64,000 nt of DNA from an uncultured Eubacteriales bacterium. GTDB taxonomy: Bacteria; Bacillota; Clostridia; Oscillospirales; CAG-272. The position numbers and the translations under genes are program-made. Where the stretch lies: the NCBI GenBank assembly GCA_900544985.1, contig UQXK01000004.1, positions 1 through 64,000 on the forward strand, in the 5' to 3' direction. The notes under the pieces are model-generated. The model did no database searches. It had not been told where the DNA came from and saw only the letters and a program-made list of their open reading frames with translations. This document shows positions 55,288 through 64,000 of this stretch, piece by piece. Positions within the stretch are counted from its first letter, which is position 1; each line of letters starts with the position of its first letter.

Positions 55288-57813
55288 TTATTCGTCGGGG
55301 AAAGGTGTTACTTTATTCTGAGTTGTCGTTTTGTTTTCGGTGCTGTTTTTGGGTGGAAGCGTCGGAGAGGCGCTCTCTTTTACTGCGGGCGGAGATGCGG
55401 AGCTTTCTTCTGTTGACGGAGGTTTCCCGCTGTTTTCTTTCTCTTTGATTTTGTTTTCTTCAAGGTAGTGCTCGCGGCAGAATCTGTTAAGCGGAGAATT
55501 TTTCCCCGATGAGCCGAAATATTCTCCGTTTGCCGCGAGCCCTGAGAAAAACGGAGTTCCCGGAATAAGTGACGGCGCTATACCTATGGGTAAATATCGG
55601 TAGGTGTATTGGGAATCCGTGATTTTGACGTCGATGGGGAATGAGCGGTCGTATACTTTTATGAGCGATATCCTTGTCAGATTTTCCTTCGGGCATTTGT
55701 CGCAGGCGACGGCGTGGGTGACTTTGTCGTATAATACGCTTATATGAGTATCGCAGGTGTCTTTCGGTTCGGTGCCTTTTTTGAAATATCCCGTTTCTAT
55801 TCTGTGTCCGCGCGGATCGCCTAAGCACGCTTTCGAGGGAAGCTCTCCCGAATCGACACAATACGGAAGGGCTATCACATTGTCGCTCTCTTTGAATTTT
55901 TTTTCGTAGTCCGGAATTGTATCATATACATTTCCCATTATCCCGTCGAATATATTGCAGGCGGGATTTGTTTTGAAATATCCTATATCGCGTCCGTCGC
56001 GGTAACCGCACCAAACTCCGCATACGAAATCGGGCGTAAGACCTATAAACCAACGGTCAGCCCCTGAATTTGAAGTGCCTGTTTTTCCTGCCACTTCGAC
56101 TTTCGCGGCAAGGGAAAGCCCTTTCGCCGTGCCGTTTGAAACTACGTTTTTCAATAGTTTACGCATTATATCGGCGGTGTCTTCGGATATGAGTCTTTTG
56201 GCATTTTCTCCGTTGGAAAGCAAAAGTTTTCCATCGCTGTCGTATACTTTGGTATACGTGTAGGGCTTTTCAAATTCTCCGTTTCTTGTGAACATTGTGT
56301 ATGCCCCTGTCATTTCTCTGACGGAAACGCCTATGCTCGTCGCACCAAGTGCGAGCGGCGCTTCCGACATATCCGTAAGAGTTTTCCCGTTTCCTGTTTT
56401 GACGCTTTTATAAAGTGTGGATATGCCCGCTTTTTGACAAAAGTCAAACGATACGGGTAAACTCAGCTTTTTTAATACTCTTACCGCAACGGTATTTACG
56501 GAATTTGTTATGGCTTTGTTTACCGTTGTAAGACCGTTATATACTCGCGGATTGTTTTTCGGCCATGCGACATATCCGCTATCTGTCTTTGTAAAGGAGA
56601 CGGGAACATCGTCGAATACCGTTGCCCATGTTATAATATTTTTTTCTATTGCGGGGGCGTATACGGAAATCGGTTTCAGCGATGAACCGGGGGAGCGCTT
56701 TGCGTTGGTTGCTAAATTGAATGCGCGGTTTGATGTTTTTTGTCCTCTGCCGCCCGATATTGCGCATATAGCGCCCGTTTTTCCGTCTATTATAACGGCG
56801 GCGGAATCCGGCGTGCCGTCTGCGTTACCGGGAAAGTTGGACGAATCCGCATAGTATTCATCGAGCATTTTCTGCATATCTTCGTTTATTGTGGAATATA
56901 TAGAAAGTCCGCCCGAATAGACCTTTGCGGAGGCTGCGGAGCGCGAATATCCGCATTTTTCCACAAGATCGTTTATCACATCTTCTATAAGCGTATCTAT
57001 AAACCACGAATTTATATTTTCGTCTTCGCTTTTTTCATATTCCCTTGTTGTGACTTCTTCCGATATGGCGTTTTCGTATTCTTCATTGTCTATAAATCCC
57101 AGCTCGTTCATGCGAAAAAGCACGGTGTCGCGGCGTTTTTTGTTGTTTTCGGGCTTTTTTGACGGGTCGTATGCCGACGGATTTTGTACTATTGCCGCTA
57201 TCGAGGCGGATTCTGCTATCGTCAGCTCTGCGGCGCTCTTTCCGAAATATCTTTCTGCCGCGGTTTCCACACCGAAACAGCCCGAGGAAAGATATACGTT
57301 ATTCAGATAGAGCTCCAATATTTTATCTTTTTCCATATTTTTTTCGAGCTCTATCGCACGCATGATTTCGGTAAGTTTTCTCTTTACCGTGACTTTGTTT
57401 TCGCCTGTGACGTTTTTTATAAGCTGTTGGGTTATCGTAGAGCCACCGTAGTTTTTGCCGCCGAAGAAATTCAGCACGGCTCCCGCAGTCCTTTTTAAGT
57501 CTACGCCCTTATGTTTGTAAAATCTATGATCTTCTATTGCTATAAACGCTTTTTTCAGATTGTCGCTTATCTTGTTTAACTCTACATATATGCGGTTTTC
57601 CGAACCGTGAAGTCTTGCACATTCGGTGTTCTCTCCGTTTTCTTCGCTTGTCGAATATATTTTCGTCGTTAATCCGAGACTGTCGGAAAAAATGGATTCA
57701 TCTATTTTCGGGTCAATGTTTTTCATATATACAAACAGAGATACCGATAATATAATGGCGCACAAAAACAATACCGAAATCCCCGATAGAAACACTCTTG
57801 AAAGTACGCGCAT
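55288..57813 (-). CDS. Class A penicillin-binding protein (PBP1A family)
   Basis: From ATG 57813 the protein has 841 residues: one membrane anchor (about 5-28), a GT51 glycosyltransferase with AFIAIEDHRFYKHKGVD, GGSTITQQLIKN and LELYLNNVYLSSGCFGVETAAERYFGKS, and a transpeptidase with SPGSSLKP, SVN and AGKTGTS motifs. A Pro/Ser/Thr/Lys-rich tail of about 60 residues ends it. AAAGAGGTG lies 27 nt before this ATG; an ATA codon at 57832-57834 (reading IKRSKK before MRVLS) is at ideal 6-nt spacing and may be the true start. It builds peptidoglycan outside the membrane. Confidence 0.95.
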   Translation of the reverse strand: MRVLSRVFLSGISVLFLCAIILSVSLFVYMKNIDPKIDESIFSDSLGLTTKIYSTSEENGENTECARLHGSENRIYVELNKISDNLKKAFIAIEDHRFYKHKGVDLKRTAGAVLNFFGGKNYGGSTITQQLIKNVTGENKVTVKRKLTEIMRAIELEKNMEKDKILELYLNNVYLSSGCFGVETAAERYFGKSAAELTIAESASIAAIVQNPSAYDPSKKPENNKKRRDTVLFRMNELGFIDNEEYENAISEEVTTREYEKSEDENINSWFIDTLIEDVINDLVEKCGYSRSAASAKVYSGGLSIYSTINEDMQKMLDEYYADSSNFPGNADGTPDSAAVIIDGKTGAICAISGGRGQKTSNRAFNLATNAKRSPGSSLKPISVYAPAIEKNIITWATVFDDVPVSFTKTDSGYVAWPKNNPRVYNGLTTVNKAITNSVNTVAVRVLKKLSLPVSFDFCQKAGISTLYKSVKTGNGKTLTDMSEAPLALGATSIGVSVREMTGAYTMFTRNGEFEKPYTYTKVYDSDGKLLLSNGENAKRLISEDTADIMRKLLKNVVSNGTAKGLSLAAKVEVAGKTGTSNSGADRWFIGLTPDFVCGVWCGYRDGRDIGYFKTNPACNIFDGIMGNVYDTIPDYEKKFKESDNVIALPYCVDSGELPSKACLGDPRGHRIETGYFKKGTEPKDTCDTHISVLYDKVTHAVACDKCPKENLTRISLIKVYDRSFPIDVKITDSQYTYRYLPIGIAPSLIPGTPFFSGLAANGEYFGSSGKNSPLNRFCREHYLEENKIKEKENSGKPPSTEESSASPPAVKESASPTLPPKNSTENKTTTQNKVTPFPDE

Positions 57814-57851
57814 GATCTTTTTTGAACGTTTTATAAAAATCACCTCTTTTT

Positions 57852-57884
57852 GAATATTATTCTTTGAAAAAGTGAATAATATTC
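57852..57884. promoter_or_regulatory. Operator-like repeat between PBP and small membrane protein
   Basis: GAATATTATTC (57852-57862) and GAATAATATTC (57874-57884) form a perfect 11-bp inverted repeat with an 11-nt spacer. The same DNA is also a near-perfect 22-nt direct repeat (TGAATATTATTCTTTGAAAAA and TGAATAATATTCCTTGAAAAA). It fills the 100-bp divergent intergenic region, whose promoters must overlap it. Confidence 0.6.
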
Positions 57885-57915
57885 CTTGAAAAATTGTGTA
57901 AAAAGAGGAGATTTT

Positions 57916-58278
57916 ATGGAACGTTCGAAACTTTTTTCCGGAATTGCGGGATTTTTTATATTGATGATTCTTATTGTGACTATTTTGACGATGAGCTTGT
58001 GCATGGGAATAAGAAAAAATGTAAAGAACGCGATTTTCTCGGGTACGAAAGATGCGGGGGTTTTTGCATGGAATGAAGGAGATGACCCGGAAATAAAATT
58101 TTCTGCCGTGCTTTCTCAGGGGGACATATATATTTACGACGAAACGGGCAAGCTTTTCAGAAAGGTAAAAACTTATGAAGAGTTTTTGACATCGGATGAC
58201 AGGAAACTTCTTTCCGACGGAATAGATTTTTACAGTGAAGAAGAAATGCTCTCTTTTATGAATGACTTTGAAGGATAA
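57916..58278 (+). CDS. Single-pass membrane protein of unknown function
   Basis: A 120-residue protein with a membrane segment (about residues 6-33) and a short extracytoplasmic alpha+beta domain (SAVLSQGDIYIYDETGKLFRKVKTYEEFLTSDDRKLLSDGIDFYSEEEMLSFMNDFEG). AAGAGGAGATTTT precedes ATG 57916. It is divergent from the PBP gene and may be co-regulated with it through 57852-57884. No family recognised. Confidence 0.7.
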   Translation: MERSKLFSGIAGFFILMILIVTILTMSLCMGIRKNVKNAIFSGTKDAGVFAWNEGDDPEIKFSAVLSQGDIYIYDETGKLFRKVKTYEEFLTSDDRKLLSDGIDFYSEEEMLSFMNDFEG

Positions 58279-58309
58279 ATTACGGCGAGAAATAAAAATT
58301 TTGCCGCAG

Positions 58310-58354
58310 ATAAAAAACGCTGTCTTCAAAACAGAGAAGTACAGCGTTTTTTGT
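58310..58354. terminator. Bidirectional terminator
   Basis: AAAAAACGCTGT (58312-58323) pairs with ACAGCGTTTTTT (58341-58352). It serves both the small membrane protein gene (+) and the murB-whiA-dnaE-GNAT operon (-). Confidence 0.85.
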
Positions 58355-58358
58355 TTTT

Positions 58359-58808
58359 CTATAATTCTTTTTTATAAATGCGGCTGTCTTCGCCGAATTT
58401 ATCGATACGGTTTTCAAAATAGTGAAAACCGTATTTTTCATATAGACCTGTGTGGTCGGTCGCAAGATATATTACTTTATAACCCATGTCTTTTGCGGTC
58501 TTACATACATGATCTATCAGTATTTTCCCGTAACGGTTCCCGCGGTATTTCGGCGCCGTATGAAAAAAGCCAAGCCACGGTGTAAGCTTTGGAGCTGAAA
58601 TACAGTCCTCGGCGGAAAGCGTGACAAAAGAGATAAGCTCATCTCCGTTAACGAGCAGATATAATTTTCCCCAACCGCCGAGCACTTCATGAAAACGGTT
58701 TTCTTTCAAAAGCGATTCTAAAAATTTTGCCGCATTCCATTCGCACTTTGCTATCTTATCAAGATATACGCTTTTTTTCGGGGAGGAAAAATATTCTGTG
58801 ATTTCCAT
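58359..58808 (-). CDS. GNAT-family N-acetyltransferase
   Basis: A 149-residue acetyltransferase. LGFFHTAPKYRGNRYGKILIDHVCKTAKDMGYKVIYLATDHTGLYEKYGFHYFEN contains the RGxxxG/A acetyl-CoA loop (RGNRYG) and the C-terminal GLYEKYGF motif. Substrate unknown. ATG 58808 has AAAAAGGAG upstream; the frame to 58892 overlaps the dnaE stop. Last gene of the operon, 80 nt after dnaE. Confidence 0.9.
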   Translation of the reverse strand: MEITEYFSSPKKSVYLDKIAKCEWNAAKFLESLLKENRFHEVLGGWGKLYLLVNGDELISFVTLSAEDCISAPKLTPWLGFFHTAPKYRGNRYGKILIDHVCKTAKDMGYKVIYLATDHTGLYEKYGFHYFENRIDKFGEDSRIYKKEL

Positions 58809-58888
58809 TTGTATTCTCCTTTTTAAGACAAAAAGCGAAGAAATTTCCGATTCCGATTGTGTTTTCGGGATCAATCGGAAAAATTTTT

Positions 58889-61800
58889 TCACTTCAAAAC
58901 TACGCAGTCGTCTCCGAGAAGCTCTTTAAGATAAGCGAGCATATTCGGTCTTATGTCCACCGCGCGGCTGTATTTTTCATATTTTTTTCGCGTGGCGTCG
59001 TAAAATATAACCCTTGTCGTTCCCTCGAAAATAGATATGATGTTTATTATTTTATCGAACGTTTCACCGCTCATTTCGTTTATTTTGAGGTAGATTGTTT
59101 CCGGTTGTTTTGCCGCTTCTTTCTGTACATTTTGATTTTTGTATTTCTGCTTTTCGGCGGGGAGATTTTCCGCCGGGGAATTTAAAGCGTCCGTTATGAA
59201 TTTTATTTCGAAAACGAGAATTTTCGGCGCTTTTCCTTCTTCCGCGGAGATAGTGCCGCGGACGCATACGGGAGTGTCTTTCATTACAAGATGCGCATTT
59301 GAAGCGTAGACCTTGGGGAAAATAACGAGTTCTATTTCGCCCGTGCGGTCCTCCAATACAGCGAATGCCATGGAATCGGAATTTTTGGTCGGTTTTACGG
59401 TTTTGGAGGTTATTATTCCGCAGACATCTACTTTTTGCTTATCCGAGAAAGACCCCGTATCGATTCCTTCCTCCGAAAATGATGACAGGATATCTCCTAT
59501 TGAAGAGAAGTTTCCTTTTTCGGTGTATTCCTTGTAATCGTCGAGCGGATGACCGGAAAAATACATTCCGTTATATTCTTTTTCCTGGCGCAGTTTTTCC
59601 TTGGCGGAAAATTCCGGTATGTCGGGATATTCGTATTTGTCGTTGTCGACGCCGAAATCCGTTTGCGATATATTTCCTATCGTGAAAAGGTCGAGCTGAT
59701 TTGAATTCATGGAATGAGCGCGCTTCAAATACAGATCGATGATCTTTTCGTATTCGGAATAGAGCACACTGCGTTTTGTTCCGAGAGAGTCGAGCGCTCC
59801 GCTTCCGATGAGTGCTTCTATCTGTCTTTTGTTTATATCATAGGCGCTCATTCTTTTTATAAAATCTATAAATGTTTTGAATTCTCCGTTTTCGTTTCTT
59901 TCGGATATTATCTGGGACAGAAAGGCGTCGCCGACGTTTTTTATGCCGAGAAGCCCGAAACGGATAGCTTTTGATTTATCCTTTGTCTCCACAACGTGGT
60001 AAGTCTTGCGGCTCTCGTTTATATCGGGCCCCATGACTTTTATATTCATCTTTTTCGCTTCTTCGATATATTCGGCGCTCTTGGAAAGATTTTCGGATAC
60101 CGAAGAGATAAGGGCGGAGAAGTATTCGCACGGATAGTGAACTTTCAGATACGCTGTTCTGTAAGATATATATGCGTAAGCCGTCGCATGGCTTTTGTTG
60201 AAGGCGTATTTTGCAAACGCCGCCATCGTTTCGAAAATGTCTTCCGCGTCCTCTTTCGAAAGCCCGCGCGCGACAGCACCGGAGCATATTTCGTTGCCGT
60301 TTTCGTCTTTTTCACCGAAAATAAAGGCATCGTGCTCCTTTTCCATCTCTCCGCTTTTCTTTTTCGACATGGCGCGGCGGACGATATCTGCGCGTCCGAA
60401 CGAAAATCCCGCAAGTTCGCGGCATATGCTCATGACCTGTTCCTGATATATAATGCAGCCGGAGGTGGATGAGAGGATATTTTTCAATACGTCGTTTTTA
60501 TATGTTACCGTTTCGGGATTTTGCCTGTTTTTCAAAAACAGCGGAATGGAATCCATGGGACCGGGGCGGTAAAGTGCTATTGCAATGACGATATCCTCGA
60601 TGTTCTGCGGCTTCATTTCCGTTAGAAGCTTTTTCATTCCCGTGCTTTCAAGCTGGAAAAGTCCCTCGGTCTTTCCTTGCGATATGATATCGTACGATTC
60701 TTTATCGTCAAGAGGGATATTTTCTATGCTGAAATCTGCATTCTTTTCTTTTATCTGCTTTTCCGTATCTGATATTATCGTAAGATACCTCAGCCCCAGA
60801 AAGTCGAATTTCAAAAGCCCGAGCTTTGCGACGGTGTCCATTGTAAATTCCGTTATTATCATTTCGTTCGACACGGAAACGGGAACATATTCGTAAACGG
60901 GCTTGTCCGTTATTACTATCCCTGCCGCGTGAGACGATACGTGACGCGGCATTCCTTCGAGGGACATGGAAATGTCTACGAGCTTTTTTACATCGGAGTT
61001 TTGCTCATACATTTTGCCGACTCTGCCTTTTAGTGCTTCTTCGAGCGTTTGGTCGTATGATATTGCTTTTGCCACTGCGTCTACGTCGGCATAGCTCATT
61101 CCGAGCGCGCGACCGACGTCGCGTATTACCGCTCTTGCCGAAAGAGTTCCGAATGTGGCAATACCGCAGACGTGATCTTTGCCGTATTTTTGAGATACAT
61201 AGTCTATGACCTCAGAGCGGCGGTTTGCGCAGAAATCCGTATCGAAATCGGGCATGCTTACTCTTTCCGGATTTAAAAAGCGCTCGAACATGAGGTCGTA
61301 TTTTATGGAATCCACCTCTGTTATTCCGCATAAGTATGCGACAAGACTTCCGGCACCCGAACCTCGTCCGGGACCTGTCGGAACTCTCATTCTTTTTGCG
61401 GCGTTTACAAAGTCGTTTACTATGAGGTAATATTCCGCATATCCCATTTTCGATATGACGGAAAGCTCGTATTCTATTCTTTCTTTGTATTCGCTTTCGG
61501 GGTGCTTTTCGGAAAATGAAATTTCACCCGAACCGACTTTTCTTTCAAATCCCTCGTAAGATAATCTTTTTAAATATTCTTCCGGTGCTTCTCCAGTTTC
61601 GGGAGTAAACCGCGGCAGATAGAGTTTATCGAATTCGAAATCGAAATTACACATATCGGCTATCTTCTGCGTGTTTTCTATGGCGTCGGGATATTTTGAG
61701 AAGAGAAGTTCCATTTCGGACGAACTTTTGAAATAGAATTCGTCTGTTTCAAATCCGAAAGGTCGTCCGTCGGATATTTTCGAGTTCGTTTGTATGCACA

Positions 61801-62461
61801 TGAGAACTGCCTGCGTATCGGAATCCGCGCGTTTTATATAATGGACGTCGTTGGTGGCTACAAGCGGGATCCCTGTTTCTTCGTGCAAAGAGGAAAGAGC
61901 GTCGATGACCTCTTTTTGTCCTCTCAAACCGTGATCCTGTATTTCGAGATAGAAATTTCCTCTGCCGAAGAGTGTGTCCATTTCGACAGCGTAGTCTCTT
62001 GCTTTTTCGAAGTCTCCCGCAAGTATCATTTGAGGAATGTATCCCGCAAGGCAGGCGGAGAGGCATACAAGCCCTTCGCTGTGAGAGCGCAGAAGCTCCA
62101 TATCTATGCGCGGCTTCATATAAAATCCTTCCGTGAAGGATTTTGAGACCATATAGATAAGATTTTTATAACCTGTTTGATTTTTGCAGAGCAGTACAAG
62201 GTGGTATCTTGTATAATCGTCGCTTTTTGTTTTGTCGAATCTGGACGCGGGAGCGACGTATACTTCGCAGCCTATAATAGGCTTCACACCTTCTTTTTTG
62301 CAGGCGTTGTAAAAATCGACAACGCCGTACATTGCGCCGTGATCCGTTATGGCGACGGCGTTTTGACCGTTTGCCGCCGCGGCTTTCGGAATATCCGTTA
62401 TTCTGCACGCTCCGTCGAGAAGGCTGTATTCGGAGTGAAGATGTAGATGTACAAACGCCAT
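58889..62461 (-). CDS. dnaE: DNA polymerase III subunit alpha (DnaE)
   Basis: A 1190-residue DnaE1/DnaE-type polymerase. The N-terminal PHP domain starts FVHLHLHSEYSLLDGACRI and has ITDHGAMYGVVDFY. The palm has GPGRGSGAGSLVAY and the catalytic pair in PDFDTDF (about residues 400-406). KKSGEMEKEHDAF and KYAFNKSHATAYAYISYRTAYLKVHYP are in the fingers. An HhH and OB-fold C terminus (VDVCGIITSKTVKPTKNSDSMAFAVLEDRTGEIELVIFP) follows. No 3'-5' exonuclease domain, so it is not PolC. It lies 17 nt after whiA. Confidence 0.97.
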   Translation of the reverse strand: MAFVHLHLHSEYSLLDGACRITDIPKAAAANGQNAVAITDHGAMYGVVDFYNACKKEGVKPIIGCEVYVAPASRFDKTKSDDYTRYHLVLLCKNQTGYKNLIYMVSKSFTEGFYMKPRIDMELLRSHSEGLVCLSACLAGYIPQMILAGDFEKARDYAVEMDTLFGRGNFYLEIQDHGLRGQKEVIDALSSLHEETGIPLVATNDVHYIKRADSDTQAVLMCIQTNSKISDGRPFGFETDEFYFKSSSEMELLFSKYPDAIENTQKIADMCNFDFEFDKLYLPRFTPETGEAPEEYLKRLSYEGFERKVGSGEISFSEKHPESEYKERIEYELSVISKMGYAEYYLIVNDFVNAAKRMRVPTGPGRGSGAGSLVAYLCGITEVDSIKYDLMFERFLNPERVSMPDFDTDFCANRRSEVIDYVSQKYGKDHVCGIATFGTLSARAVIRDVGRALGMSYADVDAVAKAISYDQTLEEALKGRVGKMYEQNSDVKKLVDISMSLEGMPRHVSSHAAGIVITDKPVYEYVPVSVSNEMIITEFTMDTVAKLGLLKFDFLGLRYLTIISDTEKQIKEKNADFSIENIPLDDKESYDIISQGKTEGLFQLESTGMKKLLTEMKPQNIEDIVIAIALYRPGPMDSIPLFLKNRQNPETVTYKNDVLKNILSSTSGCIIYQEQVMSICRELAGFSFGRADIVRRAMSKKKSGEMEKEHDAFIFGEKDENGNEICSGAVARGLSKEDAEDIFETMAAFAKYAFNKSHATAYAYISYRTAYLKVHYPCEYFSALISSVSENLSKSAEYIEEAKKMNIKVMGPDINESRKTYHVVETKDKSKAIRFGLLGIKNVGDAFLSQIISERNENGEFKTFIDFIKRMSAYDINKRQIEALIGSGALDSLGTKRSVLYSEYEKIIDLYLKRAHSMNSNQLDLFTIGNISQTDFGVDNDKYEYPDIPEFSAKEKLRQEKEYNGMYFSGHPLDDYKEYTEKGNFSSIGDILSSFSEEGIDTGSFSDKQKVDVCGIITSKTVKPTKNSDSMAFAVLEDRTGEIELVIFPKVYASNAHLVMKDTPVCVRGTISAEEGKAPKILVFEIKFITDALNSPAENLPAEKQKYKNQNVQKEAAKQPETIYLKINEMSGETFDKIINIISIFEGTTRVIFYDATRKKYEKYSRAVDIRPNMLAYLKELLGDDCVVLK

Positions 62462-62478
62462 TTTATCTCTCGCTTTCC

Positions 62479-63384
62479 TTATTTTTCATCTTTCCATGTT
62501 TTGTGAAAATTCATTACCTTTGAAAGAAGCTTGCTCACCTGAGATTTTGATATCGGAGGTGAAAATTTTTCTCCGAGCTCCTTTTGCGTCATATCGTAAT
62601 TTTCTACGCGGAGAAGCGCCGCTTCTTTCATTTTTTCGGGCATTTCGTCAAATTTTCCACTTTCCCGAAGCTCGTTTATCGCTTCTATCTGAGCGTTTGC
62701 GGCTTCAATGGTCTTTTCTATATTTGCCACTTCGAAATTGGATTGCCTGTTGGCTTTGTTGCGCATTTCGCGTTTTATCTGCTCGTTCATTATTTCCATG
62801 GCAAATTTCGAAGCGCCGATAAAAGTAAGAAAATCTTCCACAAGAGAACTTTCTCTGTAATAGAGTATCTGATTTGATTTTCTTGCGGAGATTTTCGGCA
62901 TGCCGATTTTTTTTGATAATATTACGGCGGTGTCTACGGCAAGATCCGCAAACGGAGTCGAAATTTCTATATGATACGAATGGTCGGGGGAATTTGCAAA
63001 TCCCGCGGCGAGAAAAGCGCCGCGTATATAAGCATTTGCACATTCGGGGCAGGTGAATTCTTTTTCATTTATTCTGTGGATGTTATCTGTTCCGCCGCAA
63101 ATATCCACAAGCTTTTTTATGTCGTTCTTGTTTGTGATTTCCGTTTTATATGTTGTTATGTCTGCGCTTGTTTTTTCTTCCGGTGTCGCTGTGATATCGG
63201 CTATGACAAGCAAAAGAGATGTCAGCATATCCGCCGTTTCAGCGCTTTCTGTTATAAATCTCATCATATCCCCGTCAAAATATGCGCTGTAAGAGAGCAT
63301 TGCACGAAGCTCTGCCATTTTGCAGCAGTCGTTTTCCGGGGGAACAGAGGAGATGAACGCTTTTATATTTCCTGAAAAAGACAT
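62479..63384 (-). CDS. whiA: DNA-binding protein WhiA
   Basis: A 301-residue WhiA. The N-terminal LAGLIDADG-like domain (ELRAMLSYSAYFDGD, CPECANAYIRGAFLAAGFANSPDHSYHIEI) lacks nuclease residues, and the C-terminal helix-turn-helix is NYDMTQKELGEKFSPPISKSQVSKLLSKVM. It influences cell division and chromosome segregation in Firmicutes and sporulation in actinomycetes. AAAAAGGAAAAAACGCC precedes the ATG. Directly after murB, with the usual rapZ and yvcK genes missing. Confidence 0.95.
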   Translation of the reverse strand: MSFSGNIKAFISSVPPENDCCKMAELRAMLSYSAYFDGDMMRFITESAETADMLTSLLLVIADITATPEEKTSADITTYKTEITNKNDIKKLVDICGGTDNIHRINEKEFTCPECANAYIRGAFLAAGFANSPDHSYHIEISTPFADLAVDTAVILSKKIGMPKISARKSNQILYYRESSLVEDFLTFIGASKFAMEIMNEQIKREMRNKANRQSNFEVANIEKTIEAANAQIEAINELRESGKFDEMPEKMKEAALLRVENYDMTQKELGEKFSPPISKSQVSKLLSKVMNFHKTWKDEK

Positions 63385-63399
63385 GGCGTTTTTTCCTTT

Positions 63400-64000
63400 T
63401 TACTTTATATAAATTATTTCGGGTTCGAGTACAACACCGAACTTTTCTTTTACCGTATTTATTGTTTTGTCGATCAGAAGAAGCACGTCGTCGGAGGTGG
63501 CGCCGCCTCTGTTTATTATAAATCCCGCGTGTTTGTCGGATATCCGGGCGCCGTTTACCGAAAAACCTTTGAGCCCGGATTTTTCTATAAGTTCCGCCGC
63601 AAACATTCCTTGCGGGCGTTTGAATGCGCTTCCGGCGCTCGGAAATTCAAGCGGCTGTTTTTCCGTCCGTTTTCTCATGTTTTCAGACATTGTTCTGCTT
63701 ATAATTTCTTTTTCGCCTTTTTTCATAGAAAGTGTTGAAGAGATGAGTATAAATTCTTTATTAGAAAAAATGCTTTTCCTGTAAGAAAACATATGGTCCT
63801 TTTGGGAAAGTGTCGATATTTTTCCGTCTTTTACGTTGTAGACTGTACTTTCAAGCAGTATATCCGAAATTTCTCCGCCGTATGCTCCTGCGTTCATGTA
63901 TACCGCGCCGCCGAGCGTTCCGGGAATGCCGTAGGCGAATTCAAGCTCCGACAGGGAAGCGTTGCGTGCGGCGACAGAGAGCGCCGACAAACTGCATCCG
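63400..64000 (-). CDS. murB: UDP-N-acetylenolpyruvoylglucosamine reductase MurB, 5' end beyond the window
   Basis: The C-terminal 200 residues of MurB; the frame stays open to base 64000 (GCSLSALSVAARN...), so the gene is cut by the window edge. GLEF-like SELEFAYGIPGTLGGAVYMNAGAYGGEI is part of the FAD domain, and FPSAGSAFKRPQGMFAAELIEKSGLKGFSVNGARISDKHAGFIINRGGATSDDVLLLI holds the catalytic Ser and substrate-binding residues. It makes UDP-MurNAc for peptidoglycan. First gene visible of murB-whiA-dnaE-GNAT. Confidence 0.96.
   Translation of the reverse strand, partial: GCSLSALSVAARNASLSELEFAYGIPGTLGGAVYMNAGAYGGEISDILLESTVYNVKDGKISTLSQKDHMFSYRKSIFSNKEFILISSTLSMKKGEKEIISRTMSENMRKRTEKQPLEFPSAGSAFKRPQGMFAAELIEKSGLKGFSVNGARISDKHAGFIINRGGATSDDVLLLIDKTINTVKEKFGVVLEPEIIYIK

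Noticed and set aside
1..64000. CRISPR arrays, phage genes, insertion sequences, restriction-modification or toxin-antitoxin pairs
   Set aside because: I looked for regularly spaced repeats and for matching protein families and saw none.

Overview
The window looks like a chromosomal segment of a Gram-positive, low-to-mid GC Clostridia (Bacillota), probably an uncultured gut lineage. Evidence: the Firmicutes-type S10-spc-alpha ribosomal protein cluster with rpsD between rpsK and rpoA, ylxM-ffh, ylxR and ylxQ next to nusA, a c-di-AMP receptor (DarA), WhiA, several DUF families typical of Clostridia, Cys-containing (zinc) forms of S14, S4, L36 and L24, and a 28-residue SpoVM-like gene that implies spore formation. 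Promoters are mostly sigma-A type with 17-nt spacers. I saw no transposase, phage gene, CRISPR array or rRNA.

Layout. 1-5.2 kb: three copies of an intergenic repeat, an orphan BlaI/MecI repressor, DUF4830 and DUF1836 proteins, an SGNH hydrolase, a lipoprotein and a nucleotidyltransferase. 5.2-7.5 kb (minus): ylxM-ffh-rpsP-khpA operon. 7.7-12.1 kb: a second SGNH esterase, a nitroreductase, and a TetR-ABC exporter operon. 12.3-12.6 kb: tRNA-Arg(CCG) and a TSCPD-domain protein. 13.0-28.97 kb: the ribosomal superoperon rpsJ to rplQ with secY, adk, map, infA and rpoA, including rpmD and rpmJ, and with structured leaders before rpsJ, rplC and rpsH. 29.1-32.5 kb: an ABC transporter-DUF1854-DarA operon preceded by a small ORF that mimics the transporter's N terminus; spoVM lies tail-to-tail with darA. 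32.6-37.6 kb: rimP-nusA-rnpM-ylxQ-infB, followed directly by a GHL6-like glycosidase and a beta-lactamase-fold esterase (to 40.8 kb).

40.9-46.8 kb is an accessory, visibly AT-rich stretch of unrecognised, mostly membrane-associated proteins. Five consecutive units in it (42.0-45.7 kb) are each preceded by a near-identical promoter whose 17-nt spacer contains TGTCGAA, the core of the Spo0A box. The fifth unit is a zinc-ribbon gene broken by an in-frame TAA. This is the best candidate for an undescribed regulon-like system in the window.

46.9-50.9 kb: divergent GH63-like and GH31 glycosidases. 51.0-55.2 kb: a lipoprotein, rlmB and an 898-residue membrane protein that looks like a P-type ATPase without its catalytic motif, fused to a long acidic N terminus. 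55.3-58.3 kb: a class A penicillin-binding protein divergent from a small membrane protein across an operator-like repeat. 58.3-64.0 kb (minus): murB (cut by the window edge)-whiA-dnaE-GNAT.

All functional statements rest on reading the translated sequence and on general knowledge of families; no database search was run.
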